From the NCBI GenBank assembly GCA_016840515.1, contig JAEOSF010000028.1:1-45010 (forward strand): DNA of 45,010 nt, written 5' to 3'. Shown piece after piece: positions 35,768 to 43,759 of this stretch. Source of the stretch: Candidatus Borrarchaeum yapensis (GTDB taxonomy: Archaea > Asgardarchaeota > Sifarchaeia > Borrarchaeales > Borrarchaeaceae). The number at the start of each line of letters is the position of its first letter. Position 1 is the first letter of the stretch. The position numbers were made by a program, and so were the translations under genes. The notes under the pieces are model-generated. The model saw only the letters and a program-made list of their open reading frames with translations, searched no databases and was not told where the DNA came from.

Positions 35768-36808
35768 ATGCATAAGAACTTCTACCTTTATACTATCACG
35801 AAAACTCAAGTTAGAATTGCATTCTTAATTGCGATTATTAATCTAATGCTCGTTATGGGATCTTATACCTTAATTGGAATACATTGGACAGAAATCTTCA
35901 TTATAACCTCCCCCCCAAGTCCTTCACTTTCCTATATTGGACCTAATCTTGCTACCCCACTCTATTTTCTAGCAATAGTAGGAGGTCTGCTTCTTATTCA
36001 GAAAATAAGACAATGTGCAGCTACTGCAACCGAAAAAATTCCAGTACATGAACTTAGAGCAACTGCAACTAATCAGATGAGTTTTGTTTTTAATTCTTTA
36101 ATTCCGGTCCTTTTTGGGATTATCTTCAGTGCAGGACATATTTTCTATAATTTATCAATAACTGGAGTCACTGTTACTAATTTCATATTTTATAATGTTT
36201 ATAGTATCTTTCCTGACTTCATTCTAGGATATCTTGCTTGGTTTTGTGTAAGTAGTGTGTATTCCATTTTTTATCTTGGAAATTTGTATATTAGCGAAAA
36301 AAAATCACTAGCGTCAGATGAAGCATTTGGATTTAGTCCACTTATACGCTTTGGGCTAACATCAGCTACTGCATGGGGTTTTGTGGGAATCATTATCTTA
36401 CCTTTAATGGTCTATCTGCCAAAAGATCCGCTTTCAACTCTGTTTGTTTTTTCAGGAGTTAGTTTGTATGGTATCTCAGTCGCATTATTCTACTTTCTTC
36501 CTCTCCTAGGTGTAAATCGAAAGTTAACAGCATTGAAAAATGAGAAAACAGATATATTAACACAAGCATTATATGAAAGAATTGATGCGGTCATGCGAGG
36601 ACTGGATATGCGAATAAATATCCCAACAGATTATTTTCTTGAAGTTCTTGGACTAAATGTCATAAGCAACAGGGCTGAAGCAATAAACGTATGGGGAATA
36701 AACTTAAAAAACGCAGGACGACTTGTTAGTATGGCAATTTTACCCATCTTATCTTATGTTTTGAAATATTTGATACAATTTTATTTTCCTGAAATTCCGT
36801 TGCTTTAA
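35768..36808 (+). CDS. Multi-pass membrane protein, unknown
   Basis: A 346-residue protein with about seven membrane helices (near 15-35, 58-78, 110-132, 150-172, 195-218, 225-248 and 315-335). Between helices six and seven is a soluble segment of about 60 residues, LTALKNEKTDILTQALYERI and following. A polar loop follows helix two (QKIRQCAATATEKIPVHEL). I recognise no transporter or enzyme motif. GGGGG lies upstream of the ATG. The glycosidase-like gene upstream is 130 bases away on the same strand, so they may be related in function. Confidence 0.65.
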   Translation: MHKNFYLYTITKTQVRIAFLIAIINLMLVMGSYTLIGIHWTEIFIITSPPSPSLSYIGPNLATPLYFLAIVGGLLLIQKIRQCAATATEKIPVHELRATATNQMSFVFNSLIPVLFGIIFSAGHIFYNLSITGVTVTNFIFYNVYSIFPDFILGYLAWFCVSSVYSIFYLGNLYISEKKSLASDEAFGFSPLIRFGLTSATAWGFVGIIILPLMVYLPKDPLSTLFVFSGVSLYGISVALFYFLPLLGVNRKLTALKNEKTDILTQALYERIDAVMRGLDMRINIPTDYFLEVLGLNVISNRAEAINVWGINLKNAGRLVSMAILPILSYVLKYLIQFYFPEIPLL

Positions 36809-36910
36809 TTCAGCCAAGTGATATTTTATGCTCTAGTCTATTTTTATTCGAAATTAGAACTATTGCTTATTTTTTCACTGATATATATTTAGAGGTTCTG
36901 TCGAAAAAAA

Positions 36911-36985
36911 ATGTCATTATTTGAGGGGAGATTTTTGTCGCCTTATTCTCCAGAGAAATTTCCTGTATTTAACAGTTTTGGCTAA
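36911..36985 (+). CDS. Possible 24-aa micro-ORF upstream of the methyltransferases
   Basis: ATG 36911 opens 24 codons: MSLFEGRFLSPYSPEKFPVF and four more, ending TAA. GAGG lies about 12 bases upstream and a TATA-like ATATATATTT at 36880-36890 lies 21-31 bases before the ATG. The combination is suggestive, but such a short frame can occur by chance. Confidence 0.25.
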   Translation: MSLFEGRFLSPYSPEKFPVFNSFG

Positions 36986-37014
36986 TTTTGACACAATAAT
37001 ATTAATTTAAATTA

Positions 37015-37038
37015 TTATAAAAATAGTAATTTTTATAA
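37015..37038. promoter_or_regulatory. Perfect 10-bp palindrome, candidate operator/promoter
   Basis: TTATAAAAAT (37015-37024), AGTA, ATTTTTATAA (37029-37038). The arms are exact reverse complements. Each arm contains a TATA-like word, so it may serve as the core promoter of the methyltransferase operon and as a binding site for a dimeric regulator. AT-richness raises the chance of random palindromes, but 10 perfect base pairs remain notable. Confidence 0.45.
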
Positions 37039-37062
37039 ATATGAAGTTACCTTGTAATATAC

Positions 37063-37157
37063 TGAGTTCATTTAATTTAACGAACTCACCTAAGACACAT
37101 CTCCAAAAGTATTCTTTTGGAAAACACATAGTGGGTGAAACCCCCCGCATGGGGGGG
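37063..37157 (+). promoter_or_regulatory. Structured 5' leader: three consecutive stem-loops
   Basis: Three perfect stems follow one another in 95 bases before the first methyltransferase. Stem 1 is TGAGTTC / GAACTCA (37063-37069 with 37082-37088). Stem 2 is CCAAAAG, loop TATT, CTTTTGG (37103-37120). Stem 3 is CCCCCC, loop GCAT, GGGGGG (37141-37156), ending 18 bases before the ATG. The all-GC third stem is exceptional in AT-rich DNA and lies next to the ribosome site GGGG. The layout suits a cis-acting RNA regulating translation, possibly ligand-sensing. Confidence 0.6.
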
Positions 37158-37174
37158 AAATGGGGTAAACACAA

Positions 37175-38371
37175 ATGACTATTCAAGAATTAGAAAGAAA
37201 AGACACAGTTGTTTTAGAAAAAACAAAGTCTGCTCTTGAAGGAATATACGAAAACCCAAAGCCAACTGAAGAACAGTTGCAGCAGATGCCGAGTGTTCTT
37301 CACAAGCAATATGCAACGGAAGCTACACTCTACTCTGAACATCTTTTCCCGTTAGCTTACACCACAAATGCCGTTATAATAGCCCATAAGGTTGGTATAT
37401 TTGATATCCTTGACAGACCGATGACGATAGTTGAACTTGCAGAAATTCTTGTTGATAATGACAAAATTGATCTCGATCCTCTGAATATGGAACAAGAAAT
37501 CGATGTATGTCAACAAAAGATCAAAGCATTATTTGATTTATTCGCAGCTCCACAGCTTAAAATAGTACAACAAGTCGATGGAGATAAATGGGAACTAACA
37601 AAACTTGGAAGTTATTTAAGAACAGATGCCAAAGTTGGTATAGCAGTCGCTATGATGAACCTTACAGAGTATTACGCACAACCTTCATTTGGTGACTATC
37701 CTCGGCAGGTTTTTGGAACTAAAGCTTACGATGACATCGGTTCTCCAGATTCTGGGGCTTCCTATACAGAAAGAGTACCTCAGAAAGTAAGAGCGGGATT
37801 GCTGATGTCGTTACCGAAGTTTGGTATAAACCTCGACGAAGGCAATCCTTTAGCTATCGATTTAGGCTGCGGTGTAGGTGATTGGCTTATTGAAATAGCA
37901 AATAAGCATACAAATGCAAAAGGAATAGGCTTTGATTACAATTTAGGTAGTTGTGAAATGGGTACAAAGAAAGCTGAAGCTGCTGGCCTTAGTAGTCGCC
38001 TTGAATATCGCTGTTGTGACTTGGCAACTGACAGGATTCCTTTAAGTGACTCGTCTGTTGATTTAGTAACAGCTATAAACTTTCATCACTTTTTCCCACA
38101 ATATGGAGATCAAAACGTAACGGATGAGATCTATCGCGTATTGAAACCAGGAGGCAAGTATATCAGCGTCTTGCCGTTGTGTGACGGTATAGACGACACT
38201 TTAATGCTCTCAACGCAGTGCATGTTCCAGTTTTTGTTCTCGGGTTTTACCGGGTGGAGAACACAGGAACATTTGCATGACATTGCACACAAGGCTGGAT
38301 TCAAAGTCACAAAGATAATTCCTATGATATTTCGTGGCCGACAAGCTGTTTTCTTTGCAGTTAAAACATAA
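37175..38371 (+). CDS. SAM-dependent methyltransferase, first of a tandem pair
   Basis: A 398-residue protein. The N-terminal part to about residue 215 is mainly helical, with a winged-helix-like section (FDILDRPMTIVELAEIL, DKWELTKLGSYLRTD), as in O-methyltransferases that dimerise through it. The Rossmann domain has motif I AIDLGCGVGDW (about 226-236), acidic motif II GIGFDYN, VDLVTAINFHHFF and LKPGGKYISVLPL. It should transfer a methyl group from S-adenosylmethionine to a small molecule. It starts 18 bases after the third leader hairpin with GGGG before the ATG, and is followed 46 bases later by its paralogue. Confidence 0.85.
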   Translation: MTIQELERKDTVVLEKTKSALEGIYENPKPTEEQLQQMPSVLHKQYATEATLYSEHLFPLAYTTNAVIIAHKVGIFDILDRPMTIVELAEILVDNDKIDLDPLNMEQEIDVCQQKIKALFDLFAAPQLKIVQQVDGDKWELTKLGSYLRTDAKVGIAVAMMNLTEYYAQPSFGDYPRQVFGTKAYDDIGSPDSGASYTERVPQKVRAGLLMSLPKFGINLDEGNPLAIDLGCGVGDWLIEIANKHTNAKGIGFDYNLGSCEMGTKKAEAAGLSSRLEYRCCDLATDRIPLSDSSVDLVTAINFHHFFPQYGDQNVTDEIYRVLKPGGKYISVLPLCDGIDDTLMLSTQCMFQFLFSGFTGWRTQEHLHDIAHKAGFKVTKIIPMIFRGRQAVFFAVKT

Positions 38372-38417
38372 ATGGAATTCCCTCTTTTTTATTTAAAATC
38401 TAATGTGGTGAAAAGGA

Positions 38418-39590
38418 ATGGCACAAAAAACTAGCAGACATAAAACACAAACTAAAGGAGAGCGTGAAATCAAAAACAATCATATAAGAGTCACAGAGGG
38501 TTTAGGTAATGGCCTTGCTATCAATTTCCTGAAAAATTATATAGAACCTTTCATAGTCACAGCAGAAATTGCGAACGGATTAAAGTGCGGATTTTTCGAC
38601 GCATTTCAAAGCAATGGAGATCAATACGTTGCAACAAAAGAAGGAATCATTGAATATGCAACTAATGGTCATGGTTTCGTAACAATAGACGATAAGGATA
38701 GTGTTTATGACCTAGAACAGTTCGCAAAGAAATTAGATGCATGGCTGGAATTAATGGAAACCTCGGATATAATCTATCGTAATAACGGTTTCTACTGTTT
38801 ACAGCCTCTTGCAGTTCATTTCAGAAACGACAAGAACGGGATAATAAGATCATTACTCAACGAATCATTTTATTGGATGAAAACGCTGGATGAAAGCCAA
38901 TTTTCAAATATATGGAGCCGACATTGCGTAGATTCATTAATGGGGACACAAAAGTACGATTTCATTGAAAAGCATCTTGAGAGCTGTAGTAGCGTATTAT
39001 GTCAAGACATCCCTAAGTTTCTTGAAGAATTCGATATAAAGCTGAAGAAAGGTTCCATTGTAATGGATATCGGCTGCGGGACCGGCTATTTTCTTGAAGA
39101 GCTCGCTCACCTTTATAAAATCAGAGGCGTGGGACTTGATTTCAACTGGAAAGTTGTGGAAAACGGTAATAAAAGGCTTAAGGAACTAGGTCTAGGTCGT
39201 ATGATTAACTTACGCTACATGGACGTAGCTAAGCAGAAATTGCCAGCCAATGACGATCTTGTGGACTTAGTATTGACTATAAACTTGCATCAATACTTCA
39301 AACCTGAGCATTATGAGCATTTAACAAACGAGATCTATCGAATCCTCAAACCAGGTGGTACATACTTTTCTATAGTCGCTGTTGAGTTGCCTGAGGAGCA
39401 TCCTTCTAAAAGATTATCGATAGGTATACACTCACAATTATCGAAGATATTCACAGACTATACAGAACTTATAGATATGGCTCATATCAGAGAACTTTAT
39501 GAGAATACAGGATTTAATGTTGTCAAGACCTTTGAGACTCTTCCGTTGTATGGGGGCATACAGGAGATTATAGTCGTCAAAAAACCTTGA
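38418..39590 (+). CDS. SAM-dependent methyltransferase, second of a tandem pair
   Basis: A 390-residue paralogue of the preceding gene. It keeps the same order: helical N-terminus, VMDIGCGTGYF (about 214-224), GVGLDFN, VDLVLTINLHQYF and LKPGGTYFSIVAV. The N-terminal halves differ strongly (this one has FVTIDDKDSVYDLEQFAKK), so substrates or dimer partners may differ. The two could form a heterodimer or act in sequence. A GGTGAAAAGG ribosome site precedes the ATG. T-rich DNA after the stop probably ends the transcript. Confidence 0.85.
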   Translation: MAQKTSRHKTQTKGEREIKNNHIRVTEGLGNGLAINFLKNYIEPFIVTAEIANGLKCGFFDAFQSNGDQYVATKEGIIEYATNGHGFVTIDDKDSVYDLEQFAKKLDAWLELMETSDIIYRNNGFYCLQPLAVHFRNDKNGIIRSLLNESFYWMKTLDESQFSNIWSRHCVDSLMGTQKYDFIEKHLESCSSVLCQDIPKFLEEFDIKLKKGSIVMDIGCGTGYFLEELAHLYKIRGVGLDFNWKVVENGNKRLKELGLGRMINLRYMDVAKQKLPANDDLVDLVLTINLHQYFKPEHYEHLTNEIYRILKPGGTYFSIVAVELPEEHPSKRLSIGIHSQLSKIFTDYTELIDMAHIRELYENTGFNVVKTFETLPLYGGIQEIIVVKKP

Positions 39591-39601
39591 ACTTGACCTT
39601 A

Positions 39602-39627
39602 TTTTTTTTGTCTAGTACTTTTTTTTC
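39602..39627 (+). terminator. T-rich terminator after the methyltransferase pair
   Basis: Two runs of eight or more T (from 39602 and from 39619) lie within 30 bases of the stop codon. Archaeal RNA polymerase terminates at such oligo-T tracts without a hairpin. Confidence 0.5.
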
Positions 39628-39814
39628 GCATAAAATAGCCTTTTAGAAGTTTGATGAATATTCTTCATCAATTGGATCAAATTCCTAATTAATAAATAAT
39701 ACCAAATGTATTTTGAAAGAATTTGTGAAAAGTGTTTGAGTTACATCAACTTTCAAAAGCGGCTATTAATCAATCCTGTTATATTATATATAGCATAAAC
39801 ATCCTTGATTTTTT

Positions 39815-39824
39815 AAGGAGGGGA
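39815..39824 (+). promoter_or_regulatory. Strong Shine-Dalgarno site upstream of an ACG codon
   Basis: AAGGAGGGGA; the GGAGG core ends seven bases before ACG 39829, which begins a good signal peptide in frame with the RING-like protein. The next usual start codon in frame is TTG 39862, too far away for this site. Confidence 0.6.
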
Positions 39825-39828
39825 GTTT

Positions 39829-41136
39829 ACGCATAAACTAGTTCGGAGACTATGTTGTCTGTTGCTTGTCTTTCTTCTTTTCCTTAGTTTTCCTCAAATG
39901 AGTAAGGCAGCGATACTTGAGGATGAAGGAACAGAGAATAGTGCAAATGACTATCAAGATTGGCAAAAAGAAGGTATGGACGTGTTTAATGCAAATCCAG
40001 GTTCTCCGAAAGCAGGTTCCCAGTCTCTTAAGTTACTAAAGATATTAAACTTGAGACAAGATTGTATCGTCCATCGTAGCTTATCAGAAGAATTTCGGTG
40101 GAATGATTTTGAATATTGCAGTCTGTGGGTATATCGACCTAGTGGAAGTTTCGATGACCCTTCAGATACCTTGCAGTTGCGATTAACACAGTGGGAATAT
40201 AGACGAGGTCTTTCTCAAAGAGTATATATCCCCATTGGGAATCTAACTGCTGATACATGGATTCAATACGAGCTCACAAAAGCGATGTTTATGGGTGATT
40301 TAGAGCGTGATCGTGATGATTTTGTAAGGGGTATGGAATGGCATATTACAAAGGATTCTGGTGAGATCGACGATAGTATATATGTGGATGGATTGGACAT
40401 AAAATATTATTCATATGGTAGTTTACCTGCCCCAATAGTTCTTTTAGTCTTGACATTAGTAGTTATACTAGGAATTATTATTTCTTTCCATACAGAGGGT
40501 TTACTACCGAGTCTCCATAAAAAAAGAGACGATGTAAAAAAGAATATAGAACTAGATATAGAAGCAATAGCGGAAAAAGAAATCCAATGCGCCTTTTGTG
40601 GAGAAAACCTCCGAATCACTGAGGATATGCAGTATTGTCGGTTTTGCGGTGAAATAATTCCTCGATGTAGAATCTGTGGCTCATCGATTGTCCACGGTGA
40701 CGAAATCCTTCAATGTCCTTATTGTAAAGCATATGCACATAAGACCCATTTTATTGAATGGATAAAAGTGAAAGGCTATTGTCCGGTGTGTGGAACGGAC
40801 GTGGAAGAGAGTAAGGACTTTCCAGCAGCACTTTTTGATCAGAGAATAACACCACTCTCTAAAACATTTGAAATGATATCACCACTGGATGAGAAAAACC
40901 AATGTAGTTCTTGTGGGCGTCTCATAACGAAAAATGTACGTTATTGCCCATTTTGCGGGGTAAAAATCCCTCAATGCGTAGTATGTTGCTTACCAATTAT
41001 GAAAGGTGAAGAGTTCGTTAACTGCCCCCATTGTGGATCTTTTGCCCATAAAAACCATTTAATCGAATGGGTGAAAGTAAAAGGTATTTGCCCGTATTGT
41101 AGAAAACGACTGACTAAATCTGACCTTCCGTCGTGA
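39829..41136 (+). CDS. Membrane protein with two zinc-ribbon plus RING-like modules, possible ACG start
   Basis: A 435-residue reading. From ACG 39829 a signal peptide is complete (HKLVRRLCCLLLVFLLFLSF). The outside domain (about 35-195) looks like a jelly-roll binding module (GSQSLKLL, FEYCSLWVYRP, DSIYVDGLDIKYY). A transmembrane helix lies near 200-222. Inside are two similar modules, about 254-325 and 358-428. Each has a zinc ribbon (CAFCGENL..CRFCG; CSSCGRL..CPFCG) and a RING-like Cx2C..Cx2Cx4Hx2H..Cx2C (HKTHFIEWIKVKGYCPVC; HKNHLIEWVKVKGICPYC). Such prokaryotic RING proteins could be E3 ligases for ubiquitin-like proteins; that role is inferred. No E1, E2 or ubiquitin gene is in the window. 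Confidence 0.82.
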   Translation, partial: THKLVRRLCCLLLVFLLFLSFPQMSKAAILEDEGTENSANDYQDWQKEGMDVFNANPGSPKAGSQSLKLLKILNLRQDCIVHRSLSEEFRWNDFEYCSLWVYRPSGSFDDPSDTLQLRLTQWEYRRGLSQRVYIPIGNLTADTWIQYELTKAMFMGDLERDRDDFVRGMEWHITKDSGEIDDSIYVDGLDIKYYSYGSLPAPIVLLVLTLVVILGIIISFHTEGLLPSLHKKRDDVKKNIELDIEAIAEKEIQCAFCGENLRITEDMQYCRFCGEIIPRCRICGSSIVHGDEILQCPYCKAYAHKTHFIEWIKVKGYCPVCGTDVEESKDFPAALFDQRITPLSKTFEMISPLDEKNQCSSCGRLITKNVRYCPFCGVKIPQCVVCCLPIMKGEEFVNCPHCGSFAHKNHLIEWVKVKGICPYCRKRLTKSDLPS

Positions 41137-41186
41137 AAGTAGTATTTATGCTTAAAAAGCCACAGAACTCTTTTCTTTTTCAGATC

Positions 41187-41936
41187 TTAGTGCAACAGTT
41201 TAGGGATAAGTTCTTCTAGTTTCTTAATATCTTTAAGTTCTATAAGATAATCTGGGATTAAGATTTTTTCTTTAAAATGCGTTTTGTCTGGTGTAAGGAT
41301 GATTGTTTTCATTCCCAATTCCTTAGCTCCTAAAATGTCAACTTGTGGGTTATCTCCGATGTGAACGCAATTCTCAGGGGCTACTCCAAGAGCTGCGCAT
41401 ATCTTAATAAATGGCTGTGTGCTTGGCTTCGTGTCTTTGGTATCTTCCCCAGGAATAATAATCGCATCAAAATATTCGACTAACCCAGCGTCTTCGATTC
41501 TCTTAGCCTTCATACCCTCCAATCCATCAGTATCACTCATTAAACCAAGCTTAATGCCTTTCTGCCAGAGAGATGTCAGCAGATCCTCTACTCCCGGAAA
41601 AATCTTAGATTCATCACTCACGGTCTGCCAATAGAGAGTAGTTAGTTCTGTTAGAGTTGATTCTGAAATTGAGATATCTTTACTAAAATATCGTTTTACA
41701 GCTTCTTTCCACCAAATATTGCGGTCGTAAATGTGCTTTTCATTCATTTCAATTTCCATCTGTGAGATAAGGTTTAACAGTACTTCTCTTTTGATCGATC
41801 CTTGAACATTTAGGTGTTTTAATAACACTTCACCAACTTTCAAATGGGCAACGTTCCTCCGTGGGTGGGATTCAACCAAAGTCCCATCGAAATCGAATAT
41901 CGCAGCAACACGTTGATCTAGTTTTCTTTTTTCCAT
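41187..41936 (-). CDS. HAD-superfamily phosphatase
   Basis: A 249-residue hydrolase. Motif I is AAIFDFDGTLVES (catalytic Asp near 15 and 17), motif II is LGLMSDTDG, where Ser occupies the usual Ser/Thr position. The motif III lysine lies near DTKDTKPSTQPF and motif IV is VHIGDNPQVDILGAKELGM. A helical cap (about 25-100) makes it subclass I, as in phosphoglycolate phosphatase. The metabolite cannot be read from sequence. GAGGG precedes the ATG. It is convergent with the RING-like gene, with a 50-base gap. Confidence 0.83.
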   Translation of the reverse strand: MEKRKLDQRVAAIFDFDGTLVESHPRRNVAHLKVGEVLLKHLNVQGSIKREVLLNLISQMEIEMNEKHIYDRNIWWKEAVKRYFSKDISISESTLTELTTLYWQTVSDESKIFPGVEDLLTSLWQKGIKLGLMSDTDGLEGMKAKRIEDAGLVEYFDAIIIPGEDTKDTKPSTQPFIKICAALGVAPENCVHIGDNPQVDILGAKELGMKTIILTPDKTHFKEKILIPDYLIELKDIKKLEELIPKLLH

Positions 41937-42261
41937 CTTTAACCCTCATACTTGTATTGTGATGCACTTGTATTCTATAAGCATAATAGAAATACTAAAA
42001 TTTATCGTATAGATAATGAACTATTTTTAAGAAGAGTGTTGCCGGACGTTTTTTAGAGTGCATAATAACATCACCAAATTCAGACGTTAATTTTCTCTTT
42101 CAACCATCTAGAGTTGACCAAAAAAAATTTATGATATCTTCTTGAGATTATAATATGACAGTTTATGAGATCTGTGTGAGTTTATTGAGAATTTCCGGTC
42201 AATGTCAAATAATAATAAACCAAAACATCACAGATCGTGTTTATAATCCCGCGGTGTGTTG
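41937..42261. other. Divergent intergenic region
   Basis: AT-rich DNA between the HAD gene and the small GTPase gene. TATA-like AT stretches occur in both directions, for example near 42140-42160. No further coding frame, RNA or repeat was recognised. Confidence 0.35.
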
Positions 42262-42816
42262 ATGACGCAAGAAAAAACTCATTCTTCAGATTCTTCAGAA
42301 ATTGACTATACCTTTAAAATAGTACTTCTTGGAGATCCGTCAGTTGGAAAAACCAGTTTAGCAAAACGATATGTTGACAACATGTTCAGATTAGACTATA
42401 TTATGACGATCGGTATGGATGTTCGATCGAAAACTGTTTATGTTCAAGATAAAATAGTAAAACTTGTTATATGGGATCTCGGCGGCCAATCATTCTTTAG
42501 AGATGTGCGTGAAACGTATTGCAAAGGTGCTAATGGAGCAATCATAGTTTTTGATCTCACTCGTCAAGAAACTTTCTTGAATCTTCATGAGTGGCTACAG
42601 ACTCTTTGGAAGACTGCTGGAAAACTGCCACTTGCGATATGTGCAAACAAATTTGATTTAAGGAGTATTCGTACGATATCAAGGGAACGCGCTTTAGATA
42701 TAGTTCGTTTTTCAGGCGCGGAGTACTTTGAAACATCAGCAAAGACGGGTGAAAATGTAGCAAAAGCATTTCTTTTCATTACTAACACGATTCTGGCAAA
42801 TTCAAAAGGAGACTAA
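42262..42816 (+). CDS. Rab/Arf-like small GTPase (Asgard type)
   Basis: A 184-residue Ras-superfamily GTPase. G1 is GDPSVGKTS (24-32), the switch I threonine lies in MTIGMD, G3 is WDLGGQ, G4 is ANKFDL and G5 is ETSAKTG. The DxxGGQ of switch II is closer to Arf and prokaryotic GTPases than to the DTAGQ of Rab/Ras, while the rest is Rab-like. The C-terminus ends NSKGD with no cysteine, so no prenylation is expected and membrane binding would need a partner. GGTG at 42253-42256 supports ATG 42262; GTG 42256 is an alternative. No GAP or GEF was recognised in the neighbourhood. Confidence 0.92.
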   Translation: MTQEKTHSSDSSEIDYTFKIVLLGDPSVGKTSLAKRYVDNMFRLDYIMTIGMDVRSKTVYVQDKIVKLVIWDLGGQSFFRDVRETYCKGANGAIIVFDLTRQETFLNLHEWLQTLWKTAGKLPLAICANKFDLRSIRTISRERALDIVRFSGAEYFETSAKTGENVAKAFLFITNTILANSKGD

Positions 42817-42862
42817 TATCCGATTTTTGAAAATCCGTCAACTTTATATAGAGCTTGAGCCA

Positions 42863-42890
42863 TACTATGTAGATGTCAATATATATAGTA
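42863..42890. promoter_or_regulatory. Inverted repeat over the promoter of the PadR gene
   Basis: TACTAT (42863-42868) and ATAGTA (42885-42890) are perfect reverse complements with a 16-base spacer. The right arm overlaps a TATA-like ATATATATAG about 30 bases before TTG 42916. PadR proteins often repress their own genes, so this is a candidate operator. The arms are short, so chance is possible. Confidence 0.35.
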
Positions 42891-42915
42891 GTCTAAATAT
42901 ATGGAGGTCTACCAT

Positions 42916-43608
42916 TTGGTATGGTTCGGTAAAGGATTTACTAAAACTTCACACGGAAGGATCAGTCCAGTGCAATTTATGATTCTCTTAATGGCGGAAA
43001 GAAAAAAAGAGGCTTACGGTTATGAACTTCTACAAGAGCTATCTGGAATCTTTAGCGATGTGTGGAAGCCAAAAAGTGGTACTGTTTACCCGGCATTGAA
43101 TTCACTTGAAGAAAGGGGCTTTCTTAAAAGCGAGAAGGTTGAACAGGAAGACAAGCCTGATAAAAAAATGTATAAGATTACACAAGAAGGCAGAGACATC
43201 TTAAACGAAGTTTTTGATAGTTTTGAAGAAGAAGTTACATATTCAGAAGAATATGGTGCAAAAATGTTTGAGTATTTAGGGCAACATTTTGGCAGAAAAT
43301 TAGGTTCTTTATTTTCAAAGTTGTTTTTACATGAAGATATGGACGAAATCGATCCCTGGAAAGGAAGAAAGCAGAAAATCAAAGAGAGAATGAGACATGA
43401 GATTGATTATAGACACCATCATATGGGTCCTTGGATGTGGATGATGCCTTGGATGAAATATCTTTTTTCGGGGGATGATCTTCAAGATGATGACCGAAAG
43501 GAGATGTTAGAGCACTATAAAACACGATTACAGATGGAACTTGAGAAGATCAACAAAGAATTAGAAAAAATGAAAACTGAAGAAAACAAAGATCAGGAGG
43601 TGAGATAA
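42916..43608 (+). CDS. PadR-family transcriptional regulator
   Basis: A 230-residue protein. The winged helix is clear: SPVQFMILLMAERKKEAYGY, LLQELSGIF and GTVYPALNSLEERGFLKSEK, then the wing KMYKITQEGRDIL. The C-terminal half contains a histidine/tryptophan/methionine-rich stretch (YRHHHMGPWMWMMPWM) and an acidic coiled coil that should dimerise. The HHHM..W region might bind a metal or heme, which is inference. TTG 42916 is preferred: GGAGGT ends seven bases before it, whereas ATG 42901 lies upstream of that site and too near the TATA-like box. The gene ends 152 bases before the GC-rich mobile region. Confidence 0.85.
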   Translation: MVWFGKGFTKTSHGRISPVQFMILLMAERKKEAYGYELLQELSGIFSDVWKPKSGTVYPALNSLEERGFLKSEKVEQEDKPDKKMYKITQEGRDILNEVFDSFEEEVTYSEEYGAKMFEYLGQHFGRKLGSLFSKLFLHEDMDEIDPWKGRKQKIKERMRHEIDYRHHHMGPWMWMMPWMKYLFSGDDLQDDDRKEMLEHYKTRLQMELEKINKELEKMKTEENKDQEVR

Positions 43609-43759
43609 CAGTTACCATTAATTTACTATAACTTTCCATAACTTCATATTTTTAGAGGGGTCCGTCTTCTCATTCACCTTTTTAGTTACAGGTTGGGGTC
43701 TGTCTGTTCATAAGGGTGGTGCGACTTACTAACTTACTAACTACTGGAAGCGACCTACT

